Shown: positions 33,109 to 41,956 of the stretch, piece after piece
Layout of the letters: each line of letters opens with the position of its first letter
How positions within the stretch are numbered: the first letter of the stretch is position 1
Assembly: GCF_023667495.1 (NCBI RefSeq)
Contig: NZ_JAMOZL010000007.1
Span: forward strand, 1-64,000
Direction of reading: 5' to 3'
Length of the DNA stretch: 64,000 nt
Source of the DNA: Dyadobacter sp. MSC1_007
Lineage (GTDB): Bacteria > Bacteroidota > Bacteroidia > Cytophagales > Spirosomataceae
Program-made: the position numbers and the translations under genes
Notes under the pieces: model-generated
The model's database searches: none
The model's input: only the letters and a program-made list of their open reading frames with translations
Told to the model about the DNA's origin: nothing

Positions 33109-33927
33109 TCAGCTAAAAACCTCTTTCAATTGCGCAACGGTTGGGAAATCGGGGGTTACCAGCTCGGTTTCGGGCTTGTAAATGTAAGCCATCGGATAAC
33201 CGCGCTCGATGAATGTCGGCTCGTCGAGATTGTTGTAACGCAATTGCACCGACCAGCGGATATTGTTGGTAATGTTATTGCCCGACTGGTGGATCAAAAA
33301 CGCCGAGAATATCAAAATATCACCTACCTGAAACTCCGTCTGAACGAAGTCATCTTCCTTAATCGCAGCAGTAATGCCACCCTGATAACCGGATGTTGAA
33401 GATTCCTGCAAACCGATTTTATGGCTTCCCGGAATAACCTGCAATGCACCGATATCCGCACCTGCATCTACCATCGGAAACCAGATTACCGCGCTGTCGA
33501 GCGAACCTTGCCCTGTACGCCAGTCCTGGTGCGCGTCCAATTTCCAGTGTTTGCTGCCATCTTTTGATAAAAAGCGGCTGTTGAACTGCATTGCTGCACG
33601 CGCTCCGATGATTGGGTTGGAAAGGCCCACTTCTTTAAGCAGGTTCTCGATTTTAGGGTCAAGGCCCAGTCGGTGCAGCGAAAATGTATGCTGAACGGTC
33701 TTCCCGGTGCTTACAAAGCCATCGAAATCTTTTTCAAAAAACTCGAACATCGCGTTTTCAAAAGCATCGCGCTCGTCGATATCGACCGTTTTACCAGTCA
33801 CACGTTTGATCTGCGTCGCGAAGATCTTGCGTGCTTCGGTATATATTCCATTAATGACATCCTTGTCGAGGAAACCTCTCAAAAGGACATAACCATCTTT
33901 GTTGAACTGTTCCTGAAGTGTACTCAT
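33109..33927 (-). CDS. Phytanoyl-CoA dioxygenase-family oxygenase
   Basis: A 272-residue Fe(II)/2-oxoglutarate-dependent oxygenase. The facial triad is H133 and D135 in AHQDWR and H213 in LIHQSGNN, and R224 in NNIRWSV is the likely 2-oxoglutarate anchor. These enzymes hydroxylate small molecules; in glycan clusters they may modify sugars or lipids. The ATG at 33927 (MSTLQEQF) was chosen over an upstream GTG at 33933. It is placed between glycosyltransferase genes and a glycosidase-like gene, so the substrate is probably a sugar or precursor. That is inference from context. Confidence 0.88.
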   Translation of the reverse strand: MSTLQEQFNKDGYVLLRGFLDKDVINGIYTEARKIFATQIKRVTGKTVDIDERDAFENAMFEFFEKDFDGFVSTGKTVQHTFSLHRLGLDPKIENLLKEVGLSNPIIGARAAMQFNSRFLSKDGSKHWKLDAHQDWRTGQGSLDSAVIWFPMVDAGADIGALQVIPGSHKIGLQESSTSGYQGGITAAIKEDDFVQTEFQVGDILIFSAFLIHQSGNNITNNIRWSVQLRYNNLDEPTFIERGYPMAYIYKPETELVTPDFPTVAQLKEVFS

Positions 33928-33959
33928 AATCACTTGGTGATATTTAAATGGTGATTTAT

Positions 33960-33967
33960 CAAAATTA
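33960..33967 (-). promoter_or_regulatory. Possible -7 element of the dioxygenase gene
   Basis: On minus, TAATTTTG matches TAnnTTTG 33 bases before the ATG at 33927, without a good -33 element. It could give the last three genes of the cluster an internal promoter. Confidence 0.35.
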
Positions 33968-34017
33968 CCACACTTTTGAAAGCCTGAAAATGACCAATGT
34001 CAGCAGGTTTCCGGATA

Positions 34018-34953
34018 TTAATCTTCCCAAACGGCATAGGCAAATCCCGCAGCTCCGAAGCCATTTCCATTATACAGCAGATATCGCTTGCCATTATGCT
34101 GATAGAAATTCGCATAATCGATCATTTGATAATCGAAATCTTCCGGATTATCGGATTTTGCAATCCCTACGAGATGGTCTTTCCGCTCCCAGTTGGTGCC
34201 GTCGGCTGACTCTGCGTAACCCAGGCGATAGCTCTGGTTGCGGTCGGTCCGGTAGTCGCGTGAGTGGCGGTAAGAATAATACATTTTATAGATACCATCT
34301 TCCTTAAAAACGCTCGGACGGCCCACAGCATGCAGGAAATCGTCAAAATCAAGCGTAGGAACATCGCTGATTTCCCAGCGGATGCCATCTTTCGATGTTG
34401 CGGACTGCGCGCGGTAGTAAGGCTCAGGATAGTCGTGGATGATCTCACATTTGTGGCCTGAAATGTACCACATCCGCCAGGTTCCATCGTCGTCGATCAG
34501 CACCGAAGGCTGCGCAGCCCAAAGCGGGTTCTCGATGCTCCGGTCCATAATAGGACCTCTGAACATCTTTTTAAATGTAATACCTCCATCGTGGCTTACA
34601 GCCAGCCCCATCGACAGCCGATAGGAGTTCCAGGTACGGTTCCAGCCTGTATAATAGAGCCAGATATCGCCATTGGGACGGTCTACAAACCATGCCGGCA
34701 TGGCACCGGTTTCATCATATTCACCCGGGCCACCGAGTTCGAGCACCGGCTTGTCATGTATGTAAAGGATTTTCTTCGGATCGTCGTAATCCACGTCAAT
34801 AAATGTCGGACGGGATTGCGTGCTGTGATCGCGTGTTGAAAAGTAGATGCGAAGGAAATCTTTATGTTTATAGGCAAACGGGACCTGTGCATGGCTTTGG
34901 CTGTGCGCCAGCGAGCCGTCCGGTTTATAAATAACACCTTTTTTAACCCACAT
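34018..34953 (-). CDS. Beta-propeller glycosidase-like protein
   Basis: A 311-residue protein of the five-bladed beta-propeller glycosidase fold (GH32/43/130-like). Recurrent blade elements are GEYDETGAMPAWFVD, GDIWLYYTGWNR, WAAQPSVLIDDDGTWRMWYISGH, FLHAVGRPSVFKEDGIYKMYYSY and LGYAESADGTNWERKDHL. No signal peptide is present, so it is probably cytosolic. Related proteins in surface-polysaccharide clusters are annotated as predicted glycosyl hydrolases, but catalytic residues cannot be fixed here. It lies between the oxygenase and methyltransferase genes. A role in processing sugar precursors is inference. Confidence 0.75.
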   Translation of the reverse strand: MWVKKGVIYKPDGSLAHSQSHAQVPFAYKHKDFLRIYFSTRDHSTQSRPTFIDVDYDDPKKILYIHDKPVLELGGPGEYDETGAMPAWFVDRPNGDIWLYYTGWNRTWNSYRLSMGLAVSHDGGITFKKMFRGPIMDRSIENPLWAAQPSVLIDDDGTWRMWYISGHKCEIIHDYPEPYYRAQSATSKDGIRWEISDVPTLDFDDFLHAVGRPSVFKEDGIYKMYYSYRHSRDYRTDRNQSYRLGYAESADGTNWERKDHLVGIAKSDNPEDFDYQMIDYANFYQHNGKRYLLYNGNGFGAAGFAYAVWED

Positions 34954-34992
34954 TGTAACGTTGAATTTTAATTATTGAAATATGGCGGCAAA

Positions 34993-35874
34993 TCAGTCGA
35001 CAGCTTTTTCAGCCCGTAAACGCCATGTATCAACAAAATCTTTCCCCGGAATCGGCAGATCGATGTCTACTTCGGGCGCTTTGGCAGTAACGCGGTACTC
35101 CATCACATAAAATGCATTTCCAAATACATAATGCAATTTGAAATTCTCGATATTGGCCGGAACGTCCTCTAAGGGCACCTCTGCACGGAACAGCGGGTTC
35201 GCTTTCAATAAAGTAGCGTAAGTCGGCGTGTTCCGAAGCCAGGGCGCAACGCTTTCGTCACCCACAACCACTTTTCCGCCTGGTTTTACCACGCGTGTCA
35301 GCTCTTCGAATGCTTTTTTACGTTCCGAGAAAGTATTGATACCGCCGAAATGGAACACAGCGTCAAATGTATCGTCAGGGAATGGCAGATAGGAGCCGTT
35401 TCCAAGGAAGTAATGCACATTGACATCCTCCGTAGAAAGCTTTTCCTGAGCCAGTTTAAGCATATTAGGGGAAAGGTCAGACAACACCGCTGTGCCTCCC
35501 GGCCTTACTTTGTCGAGGATCAATGCAGAATCCTTGCCAGTTCCCGCACCCACTTCGAGGGCTTTCATACCAGGTTTCAATTCCATCAGATCGATAAAGA
35601 ACCGGCGGGTAGCAGCTTCGTCAGAATGGTTCAGGGTTTCGAATACCCAGGAAACACCGCGGTCATAGCGAAGGAACGCCTGATCGTAGAGGTATTGCTC
35701 GCGGGCATCTTCTGGAAGTAATTCTTTGGGATATAACATATTAACAATGCCTGTATCACCAATTTCGTAGATGGTACCATCCTCGCTTTTCAGTGATTTG
35801 CCGTCTTCGGCCAATGTTAACGGGGTTCCTGTGAGTGGACAAACCAATGATTCTAAAAACTCCTGCTGATTCAT
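34993..35874 (-). CDS. SAM-dependent methyltransferase with an N-terminal Trm112-like segment
   Basis: A 293-residue protein. The first 45 residues (LVCPLTGTPLTLAEDGKSL and a second part ending GDTGIVNML) look like a Trm112-type small domain. A class I methyltransferase follows, with motif I ALEVGAGTGKDSALIL (105-120), a VLSDLSPNMLKLA acidic loop and FDAVFHFGGINTFSERKKAF. The longer frame begins with a GTG at 35931; the ATG at 35874 matches the family start. As the first gene of the minus-strand glycan cluster it may methylate a sugar or lipid. The substrate is unknown. Confidence 0.85.
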   Translation of the reverse strand: MNQQEFLESLVCPLTGTPLTLAEDGKSLKSEDGTIYEIGDTGIVNMLYPKELLPEDAREQYLYDQAFLRYDRGVSWVFETLNHSDEAATRRFFIDLMELKPGMKALEVGAGTGKDSALILDKVRPGGTAVLSDLSPNMLKLAQEKLSTEDVNVHYFLGNGSYLPFPDDTFDAVFHFGGINTFSERKKAFEELTRVVKPGGKVVVGDESVAPWLRNTPTYATLLKANPLFRAEVPLEDVPANIENFKLHYVFGNAFYVMEYRVTAKAPEVDIDLPIPGKDFVDTWRLRAEKAVD

Positions 35875-36014
35875 TTTTGCGTTGCTGATTGATTCATATC
35901 TGGTCAAAATTACCTTTTTTCTTCGGAACACCAGCCAATGTAAGGCCGGTTCTTAGCAAATGGGCAATGTGATTGTCTTTGCATGTTAACGGTATCATGC
36001 GGTTTTTTTATTAT

Positions 36015-36022
36015 TACCTTTG
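36015..36022 (+). promoter_or_regulatory. -7 element of the M20 amidohydrolase gene
   Basis: TACCTTTG matches TAnnTTTG 46 bases before the ATG at 36069. The -33 region is AT-rich without a clear TTG at the right distance. Confidence 0.45.
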
Positions 36023-36068
36023 AAAGTTTTGTTAAGTCAGCAGTAGTAGTAAAAGATTTCAGTTGCAT

Positions 36069-37262
36069 ATGTGTCAGCTTCAGGAAAAAATAAAAGCACT
36101 CGCCAAGGATCAGTCGGAAGACATCATTGCCCACCGCCGTCACCTGCATAGTAATCCCGAATTATCGTTTGAAGAATTCAAAACGGCGAAATACGTAGCC
36201 GCGGAACTTACCGCAATGGGCTTGCAGCCGGAAGAGGGCATTGCCGGAACAGGCGTGGTCGCGATCATACACGGACGCAATCCTAATAAAAAAGTCGTAG
36301 GTCTCCGCGCCGATATGGACGCATTGCCTATTCTTGAAGCAAATGACGTCCCTTATAAATCCACAGTCCCGGGCGTGATGCATGCATGCGGGCACGATGT
36401 ACACACGTCGTCGCTATTGGGCACGGCACGTATCCTGAACCAGTTACGGGAAGAGTTCGAAGGGACGGTCAAGCTGGTTTTTCAACCGGCTGAGGAAAAA
36501 GCACCAGGCGGAGCATCGCTGATGATCAAGGAAGGTGTCCTTGAAAATCCACGGCCCGCTAGCATGGTAGGGCAGCACGTGGCACCGAATATTCCGGTGG
36601 GTAAAATCGGTTTCCGCGAAGGCATGTACATGGCCAGCACCGATGAATTGTATTTGACTGTGAAAGGAAAAGGCGGCCACGCCGCGGCACCGCATCAGTT
36701 GGTCGACCCGGTATTAATGGCTTCACATATCATTGTAGCATTGCAACAGATCATCAGCCGCAACCGCAATCCGGCTAATCCGGCGGTACTTTCCTTCGGA
36801 CGGTTTATTGCGGATGGTGTGACTAATGTGATCCCGAACGAAGTTACCATCCAGGGAACGTGGCGTTGCATGGATGAGGAATGGCGCGAAGACGGATTGC
36901 GCAGAATGAAGAAAATGGCTGAAAACATTGCCGAGGCAATGGGCGGCAGCTGCGTTTTTGATATAGTAAAAGGATATCCTTTCCTGAAAAACCACCCTGA
37001 ACTCACCAAAAGAGTAAGAACTGCCGCTGTGGGCTATATGGGAGCCGAAAATGTGATCGATCTCGATTTATGGATGGCAGGTGAAGACTTCGCATTCTAT
37101 TCGCAAGTCGTCGATTCATGCTTTTACCGACTGGGAACGCGCAATGAAGCACGCGGCATTGTCTCCGGCGTGCATACCCCAACATTCGACATCGATGAAA
37201 ACGCACTCGAAATATCCACAGGACTAATGACCTGGCTGGCTATTTCTGAACTGGATGCTTAG
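36069..37262 (+). CDS. M20-family amidohydrolase
   Basis: A 397-residue zinc (or other divalent metal) peptidase/amidohydrolase of the M20D group, including N-acyl-L-amino acid amidohydrolases and hippurate hydrolases. The metal-binding ACGHDVHTSSLLGTA lies at 106-120, with C107, H109 and D110. E142 and E143 in QPAEEKAPGGA are the catalytic/metal glutamates. The dimerisation domain is near GKGGHAAAPHQLVDP. The C-terminus contains MAGEDFAFYSQVV. The ATG at 36069 replaces a TTG two codons upstream. Its last 23 bases overlap the convergent glycosyltransferase gene. Substrate assignment is limited to an N-acyl amino acid or similar. Confidence 0.93.
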   Translation: MCQLQEKIKALAKDQSEDIIAHRRHLHSNPELSFEEFKTAKYVAAELTAMGLQPEEGIAGTGVVAIIHGRNPNKKVVGLRADMDALPILEANDVPYKSTVPGVMHACGHDVHTSSLLGTARILNQLREEFEGTVKLVFQPAEEKAPGGASLMIKEGVLENPRPASMVGQHVAPNIPVGKIGFREGMYMASTDELYLTVKGKGGHAAAPHQLVDPVLMASHIIVALQQIISRNRNPANPAVLSFGRFIADGVTNVIPNEVTIQGTWRCMDEEWREDGLRRMKKMAENIAEAMGGSCVFDIVKGYPFLKNHPELTKRVRTAAVGYMGAENVIDLDLWMAGEDFAFYSQVVDSCFYRLGTRNEARGIVSGVHTPTFDIDENALEISTGLMTWLAISELDA

Positions 37263-37989
37263 GAATATACCGTTTGAAATAGCTGTTAACTTTCAGCGTA
37301 ATCACGCCAAGGATCGCTTCTTTGAAGATGCCTTTTGACATTTTGGAGGCGCCCTTGGTGCGGTCGGTGAAGATGATCGGCACCTCGGTGATCTTGAAGC
37401 CGAATTTCCAGGAATTGAACTTCATTTCAATCTGGAAAGCATAACCGATAAACCGGATGTTATCGAGGTTGATGGTCCTTAAAACTTTGGCAGTATAGCA
37501 GATAAAACCGGCGGTAGGGTCCATAATAGGCATTCCTGTGATCATTCTGACATAATATCCTGCAAAATAGGACATCAAAACCCTGTTAATCGGCCAGTTG
37601 ACGACATTCACCCCGGTAATGTAACGTGAACCAACAGCCACATCATTGCCATCAATAGCACAGGCGCTGTATAACCGGATCAGATCTTCTGGCGGGTGTG
37701 AGAAGTCTGCGTCCATCTCAAAAATGTATTCGTAACCTTTTTCCAACGCCCATTTGAACCCGTGAATGTAGGCGGTTCCCAGGCCGAGTTTCCCTTTTCT
37801 TTCAACGAGGTGAAGATTACCTTCAAATTCCTTCATTAAATCTTTTACGACTGCCGCAGTTCCATCGGGAGATCCGTCGTCTATGATCAACAGATCAAAC
37901 GGGTGTTTCAGACTAAAAACCTTCCGGATGATGGCTTCGACATTTTCAATTTCGTTGTAGGTGGGGATAACTACAATACAATCGTTCAC
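37240..37989 (-). CDS. Polyprenol-phosphate mannosyltransferase-like GT2 (DPM1-like)
   Basis: A 249-residue GT2 protein of the dolichol-phosphate mannose synthase type. It has IVVIPTYNEIENVEAIIRK (5-23), LLIIDDGSPDGTAAVV (about 33-48), the metal motif EMDADFSHPPEDL (about 92-104) and the C-terminal TEVPIIFTDRTKGASKMSKGI typical of DPM1. There is no C-terminal membrane domain, so it is the single-domain form. It begins with GTG at 37989, since no ATG lies upstream in frame. It overlaps the convergent M20 gene by 23 bases. Its product would supply mannosyl (or similar) phosphopolyprenol to GT-C enzymes like those at 17.4-19.9 kb; that link is speculative. Confidence 0.9.
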   Translation of the reverse strand: MNDCIVVIPTYNEIENVEAIIRKVFSLKHPFDLLIIDDGSPDGTAAVVKDLMKEFEGNLHLVERKGKLGLGTAYIHGFKWALEKGYEYIFEMDADFSHPPEDLIRLYSACAIDGNDVAVGSRYITGVNVVNWPINRVLMSYFAGYYVRMITGMPIMDPTAGFICYTAKVLRTINLDNIRFIGYAFQIEMKFNSWKFGFKITEVPIIFTDRTKGASKMSKGIFKEAILGVITLKVNSYFKRYIPKHPVQK

Positions 37990-38038
37990 AAGAATTGTCT
38001 GGTTTAAAAGTTAAATGTGCTGTATAGGTGTATAAAAT

Positions 38039-38398
38039 TCAGAGCTTAATATTATTATTTTTCTCCCGAACCTCAATTTTCTTATTGACTTTTTCATAGA
38101 TGCGCGTCATCATTTCAGGCCGCGTCATATAGTAGGAATAGCTCTCACGATAAGCCGCGGTGTCCACCTTATTCTTCTTCCAGATGTCGGATTTCAATCT
38201 GTTGAAAAGCATTAGCGAAGAGTCCAGCGACTTTAACTGAAGGCGGTTTACGTGTGCTTCGGCCAGGTGAATGTCGGCAAGGACAGCAGCCATTTTTTCC
38301 TCCGGTAATGTTCCCTTGGGCGGTTTCTCCTCCTCGGAGCAGGCAGAAAACGTTAGCAGGAATGATACGAGAAGGATTACTCCGGGTTTGAAATTCAT
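38039..38398 (-). CDS. DUF4296 lipoprotein
   Basis: A 119-residue protein with a lipoprotein signal peptide ending LLTFSAC (Cys20). The mature domain contains EEKMAAVLADIHLAEAHVNRLQLKSLDSS and YSYYMTRPEMMTRIYEKVNKKIE, the DUF4296 pattern found in Bacteroidota outer-membrane lipoproteins. Function is unknown. It precedes the DPM1-like gene by 49 bases on the same strand. Confidence 0.88.
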   Translation of the reverse strand: MNFKPGVILLVSFLLTFSACSEEEKPPKGTLPEEKMAAVLADIHLAEAHVNRLQLKSLDSSLMLFNRLKSDIWKKNKVDTAAYRESYSYYMTRPEMMTRIYEKVNKKIEVREKNNNIKL

Positions 38399-38427
38399 GG
38401 TCAGGCGCAGCTTACTATCAAAATACC

Positions 38428-38435
38428 TATCTTTG
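38428..38435 (+). promoter_or_regulatory. -7 element of the DUF58/VWA gene unit
   Basis: TATCTTTG matches TAnnTTTG 47 bases before the DUF58 ATG; the -33 part is not evident. Confidence 0.4.
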
Positions 38436-38482
38436 TTTTAGGTACACCAGACGACAAAGGTGGTAATTTTTTCGCAAAACTT

Positions 38483-39376
38483 ATGTTTGAGCAGTTTCTC
38501 GGAAAGTTAAGGAAGTATGAAATCAGAATGAGAAAAGCCGTCACCAGCGAGCGTTACGGTAATTTTCATTCCGTTTTCAAAGGCTCCGGGCTGGAATTCG
38601 ATGACCTGCGCCTCTACCAATATGGCGACGACGTAAGGGCTATCGACTGGAATACGTCCGCCAAAGGCCATGGTACTTTTGTCAAGATATTTAAAGAAGA
38701 TAAAGAACAAACGGCCTTCTTCATGCTCGACGTAAGCGCGTCGCAGCAGGTAGGGGAGATCAAGAAGCTGAAAATCGATGTAGGGAAGGAAATATGCGGG
38801 GTATTGACGCTTTCGGCCATTCAGGAAGCCTCGCGTGTGGGTTTGCTTTGTTTTTCTGACCGTAACGAACGCTACATACGTCCCTCAGACGGCATGAAGC
38901 ACGGTTATGGTCTGATCTCAGAACTATACAAACTCGTTCCTGAATCGACCCAAACCAATATAGCCGACGCCATTCTGATCGCATTGAATGTGCTGAGGCG
39001 CCGTAGCCTGATATTCCTCATTTCGGATTTTATCGATAACAATTACCAGCATAATCTGAAAGCGCTCGCACGCAAGCACGACCTGATAGTAATCCATTTA
39101 TATGATTCGCGGGAAGTCAATTTGCCCGGGTTGGGTATTATACCGCTCTATGATGCGGAAAAGAAGAGTACGGTTTGGGTGAATACATCTTCAAAGCAAT
39201 ACCGGCAGGAAATGGCCAGCCGTTTCGGAAAAAGAAGTTCGGAACTTCAAAGGCTTTGCCACCAGAACCGCGCCGATTACATCTCTATCAATACCCAGGA
39301 GGATTATGTTCCGGCGCTCATCCATTTGTTCAAAGTAAGGCGTTATACCAAAAGTGCTGCACCGTCAAATGGATAG
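38483..39376 (+). CDS. DUF58 domain protein
   Basis: A 297-residue protein of the DUF58/VWA-like group, commonly encoded with MoxR AAA ATPases and Bat proteins. Signatures are the RYGNFHSVFKGSGLEFDDLR stretch (about 24-43), YQYGDDVRAIDWNTSAK (about 45-61) and a VWA-like FFMLDVSASQQVGE segment whose MIDAS-like DxSxS is DVSAS. The gene is followed with an 8-base overlap by a BatD-like gene and then a VWA gene. The moxR partner is not adjacent in this window. A role in envelope or metal-chaperone assembly is inferred from context. Confidence 0.88.
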   Translation: MFEQFLGKLRKYEIRMRKAVTSERYGNFHSVFKGSGLEFDDLRLYQYGDDVRAIDWNTSAKGHGTFVKIFKEDKEQTAFFMLDVSASQQVGEIKKLKIDVGKEICGVLTLSAIQEASRVGLLCFSDRNERYIRPSDGMKHGYGLISELYKLVPESTQTNIADAILIALNVLRRRSLIFLISDFIDNNYQHNLKALARKHDLIVIHLYDSREVNLPGLGIIPLYDAEKKSTVWVNTSSKQYRQEMASRFGKRSSELQRLCHQNRADYISINTQEDYVPALIHLFKVRRYTKSAAPSNG

Positions 39377-40298
39377 AAGGGTATTTCAGCGATGGTTTCA
39401 AACTGCTTTTTGCCTTTGCCTGGGCGGCTTACTGTTGAGCCACAATGCGCTGGCGCAACGCATTAAACCCACCGGCGTATTTCTGACGGATAGTATTGAA
39501 GTCGGGAAACCCGTTTATTTCTCGTTGAGCGTCCGTCATAAGCCTGAAACGGAAGTCTTTTTTCCCGACAGCACTTTCGATTTCTCTCCTTTTGAAATTA
39601 TCTCCAAAAGAAGTTTCATTTCCAGCACCGACCAACGCGGGAGTCTGGATAGCGCCGTCTACCACCTTGTTTCGTTCGACGTGTCGCGGATGCAACAGTT
39701 GAGATTACCGGTTTTTGTATTTCAAAAAAAAGATTGCACTGCGGTTTTTACGCAACCTGACTCAGTTTTTCTGGTCAAAAGCAACCGTGTGGATTTAAAA
39801 AAGAAGCCGGTGCTGGCAGAGGAAACCGGACTCGCACCATTGAGCAGGGAGTTTAATTTTTCTGTTCTAATCGGATCGATAGCGTTGATTATCGGGGTTG
39901 TCGGGAGCATTTACTGGGTTTTTGGACACGATATCTACAAACAATGGCAGCTTCTCAAATTACAGCGAAGGCATTTGGAATACGTCCGGTCATTCAACCG
40001 CCTTATGCGCAGCGCACGGGAAAAGAACAATATCAAAGACGCGGAAAAGGCCATTATCATTTGGAAAAATTATCTTGAAAGACTGGAAAAGAAACCTTTT
40101 GCAACCTACACAACCCGCGAGATCATGGACAATATGCCGGACGACGAGCTGGCGGAAGCATTGAAAAACATGGATAGCATTGTATACGGTCAGGGAAAGA
40201 CAGGCAATATGGATGTGTATCTCGAAGTATTGAAAACAGGTGCCACGCGGCTCTACCGTCGTAAAAGAAGGTTTGTACTGGATAGCCCGGTCGTTTAA
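39369..40298 (+). CDS. Membrane-anchored BatD-like protein
   Basis: A 309-residue protein with a signal peptide or signal anchor (MDRRVFQRWFQTAFCLCLGG, then LLLSHNALA). A beta-rich periplasmic domain (about 25-145) follows, then one membrane helix (about 155-178, SVLIGSIALIIGVVGSIYWVF) and a cytosolic, charged, helical tail of about 130 residues. Its position between DUF58 and VWA genes is that of BatD in aerotolerance operons, but sequence likeness to BatD is weak. The ATG at 39369 overlaps the DUF58 stop by 8 bases; an upstream GTG at 39354 is less likely. Confidence 0.75.
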   Translation: MDRRVFQRWFQTAFCLCLGGLLLSHNALAQRIKPTGVFLTDSIEVGKPVYFSLSVRHKPETEVFFPDSTFDFSPFEIISKRSFISSTDQRGSLDSAVYHLVSFDVSRMQQLRLPVFVFQKKDCTAVFTQPDSVFLVKSNRVDLKKKPVLAEETGLAPLSREFNFSVLIGSIALIIGVVGSIYWVFGHDIYKQWQLLKLQRRHLEYVRSFNRLMRSAREKNNIKDAEKAIIIWKNYLERLEKKPFATYTTREIMDNMPDDELAEALKNMDSIVYGQGKTGNMDVYLEVLKTGATRLYRRKRRFVLDSPVV

Positions 40299-40310
40299 TC
40301 AGATCAGCTC

Positions 40311-41330
40311 ATGGAAAAATGGTTTTCGCTGGAATGGTTTGGATATGAGACTTTGCGGTCTTACGAATGGGTATATCCTTACTTTCTGTACCTGTTGCCG
40401 CTGGTGCCGACGCTTTTCTGGCTGCGTAATGCATTGCACCGGAATCACAAGCAGCGACTTACCATTACCTACACCGCAGTGACCGGGGCAAGAAGCTGGC
40501 TTACGCTCCTGCGGTTTGTCCAGCCGATTTGTGTGGGACTGGCGATTTGCCTGATCCTGGTGGCGCTGGCAAGGCCACAAATTGTATCGGAGCGCAGGGA
40601 CCAGTATTCGGAAGGTATCGACATTATGCTTTTGCTCGACATTTCTGATTCCATGATGGAAAAAGATCTTAGCCCCAATCGCCTGGAAGCGGCGAAGCGG
40701 ATGGCGCGGGAGTTTATCCGAGGCAGGTTGCAGGACCGTATCGGGCTTATCATATTTGCGGGGGAAGCTGTGTCGTTGTGCCCGCTGACAACGGATTATG
40801 AATTGCTTTATGGATTTTTGGATGAACTAAATCCAAGTTTCATCCCAACTCCCGGCACGGCGATCGGAAGCGCGTTAGCAGTTGCTGTGAACCGGATGAG
40901 GGATACCCAGGGTGAGAGCAAAGTCGCAATCCTGATCAGCGACGGCGACAACACGTCGGGGAATCTCGGGCCTACTACTTCCGCGCAACTGGCGAATGCA
41001 TTTGGGGTGAAAGTCTATACAATTTCCGTAGGCCGTCCTAAAAAAGGCGCCAAAGCAGACAGCACGGGCAATGCAGGCGCATTAATCGACGAAGGAGAAC
41101 TACAAAATATTGCGGGAATCGGAAACGGGAAGTATTTTCGTGCTACGGACAACTCGACACTGGAAACGGTTTTCAAACAGATCGACCAACTTGAAAAAGT
41201 AAAATCACGGGATGTGCTCTCCCGCGATGTGAAAGATTTTTACCGGGTTTACCTCTATTGGGCAGTAACACTCTTACTGGTTGCCATTGGAACGAAGAGC
41301 ACATTTATGGCTAATATTCTGGAAGATTAA
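40311..41330 (+). CDS. VWA domain membrane protein (BatA-like)
   Basis: A 339-residue protein with membrane helices near 22-40 and 68-88, a von Willebrand A domain, and a C-terminal helix (about 310-330). The MIDAS motif is DISDS (D110, S112, S114), and further metal-site residues lie in the TPGTAIGSAL region. BatA-type proteins work with MoxR ATPases in Bacteroidota. It is preceded by the BatD-like gene by 12 bases and overlaps rnhB by 1 base (TAATG at 41328-41332). Confidence 0.9.
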   Translation: MEKWFSLEWFGYETLRSYEWVYPYFLYLLPLVPTLFWLRNALHRNHKQRLTITYTAVTGARSWLTLLRFVQPICVGLAICLILVALARPQIVSERRDQYSEGIDIMLLLDISDSMMEKDLSPNRLEAAKRMAREFIRGRLQDRIGLIIFAGEAVSLCPLTTDYELLYGFLDELNPSFIPTPGTAIGSALAVAVNRMRDTQGESKVAILISDGDNTSGNLGPTTSAQLANAFGVKVYTISVGRPKKGAKADSTGNAGALIDEGELQNIAGIGNGKYFRATDNSTLETVFKQIDQLEKVKSRDVLSRDVKDFYRVYLYWAVTLLLVAIGTKSTFMANILED

Positions 41331-41956
41331 TGCTGAAAGCTTACTATAATAGGGATGTGATCGAGGCTGGGCTCGATGAAGTGGGCAGAGGTTGCCTGGC
41401 GGGGCCTGTTGTGGCTGCGGCGGTAATCTTGCCAGGGGATTATAAGCATTCATTCCTTAACGACTCCAAGCAGCTTACCAAGGCTCAACGACTGGAATTG
41501 GAAAAAGAGATCATCCGGGAATCGGTTTCCTGGGCGGTCGCTGAGGTGGATAATGTAGAAATTGACAAGATCAATATCTTGAAAGCAAGCTTCCTGGCCA
41601 TGCACCGGGCAGTGGACAAGCTTCGGATGAAGCCACAGCATTTGCTCGTCGATGGAAACCGCTTCACGCCTTATCCGATGATCCCACATACCTGCATTAT
41701 CAAAGGTGACGCACATTACCTCTCCATTGCAGCAGCTTCGGTATTGGCTAAAAACTATCGCGACGAGCTGATGAGCAATCTTTCAGCCCAATATCCGCAT
41801 TATGGTTGGGAACATAACGTGGGTTATCCCACAATCCACCACCGCCGCGCCATCGGTTTGCATGGCCCGTGCTCTTACCACAGGATGACTTTTAAGTTAC
41901 TGAAAGATGAAGACGATCAATCAGTAGAAGAAACCGAAGATTTGGGTTTTTTATAA
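41330..41956 (+). CDS. rnhB: Ribonuclease HII
   Basis: Removes ribonucleotides from DNA and RNA primers. The 208-residue protein has the type 2 RNase H signature AGLDEVGRGCLAGPVVAAAV (D16 and E17 are catalytic) and the later metal residues in LLVDGNRF and IIKGDAHYLSIAAASVLAK. Its ATG shares bases with the VWA gene stop. Its last 40 bases overlap the convergent DUF2480 gene, so the end DEDDQSVEETEDLGFL is encoded in both directions' coding DNA. Confidence 0.97.
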   Translation: MLKAYYNRDVIEAGLDEVGRGCLAGPVVAAAVILPGDYKHSFLNDSKQLTKAQRLELEKEIIRESVSWAVAEVDNVEIDKINILKASFLAMHRAVDKLRMKPQHLLVDGNRFTPYPMIPHTCIIKGDAHYLSIAAASVLAKNYRDELMSNLSAQYPHYGWEHNVGYPTIHHRRAIGLHGPCSYHRMTFKLLKDEDDQSVEETEDLGFL

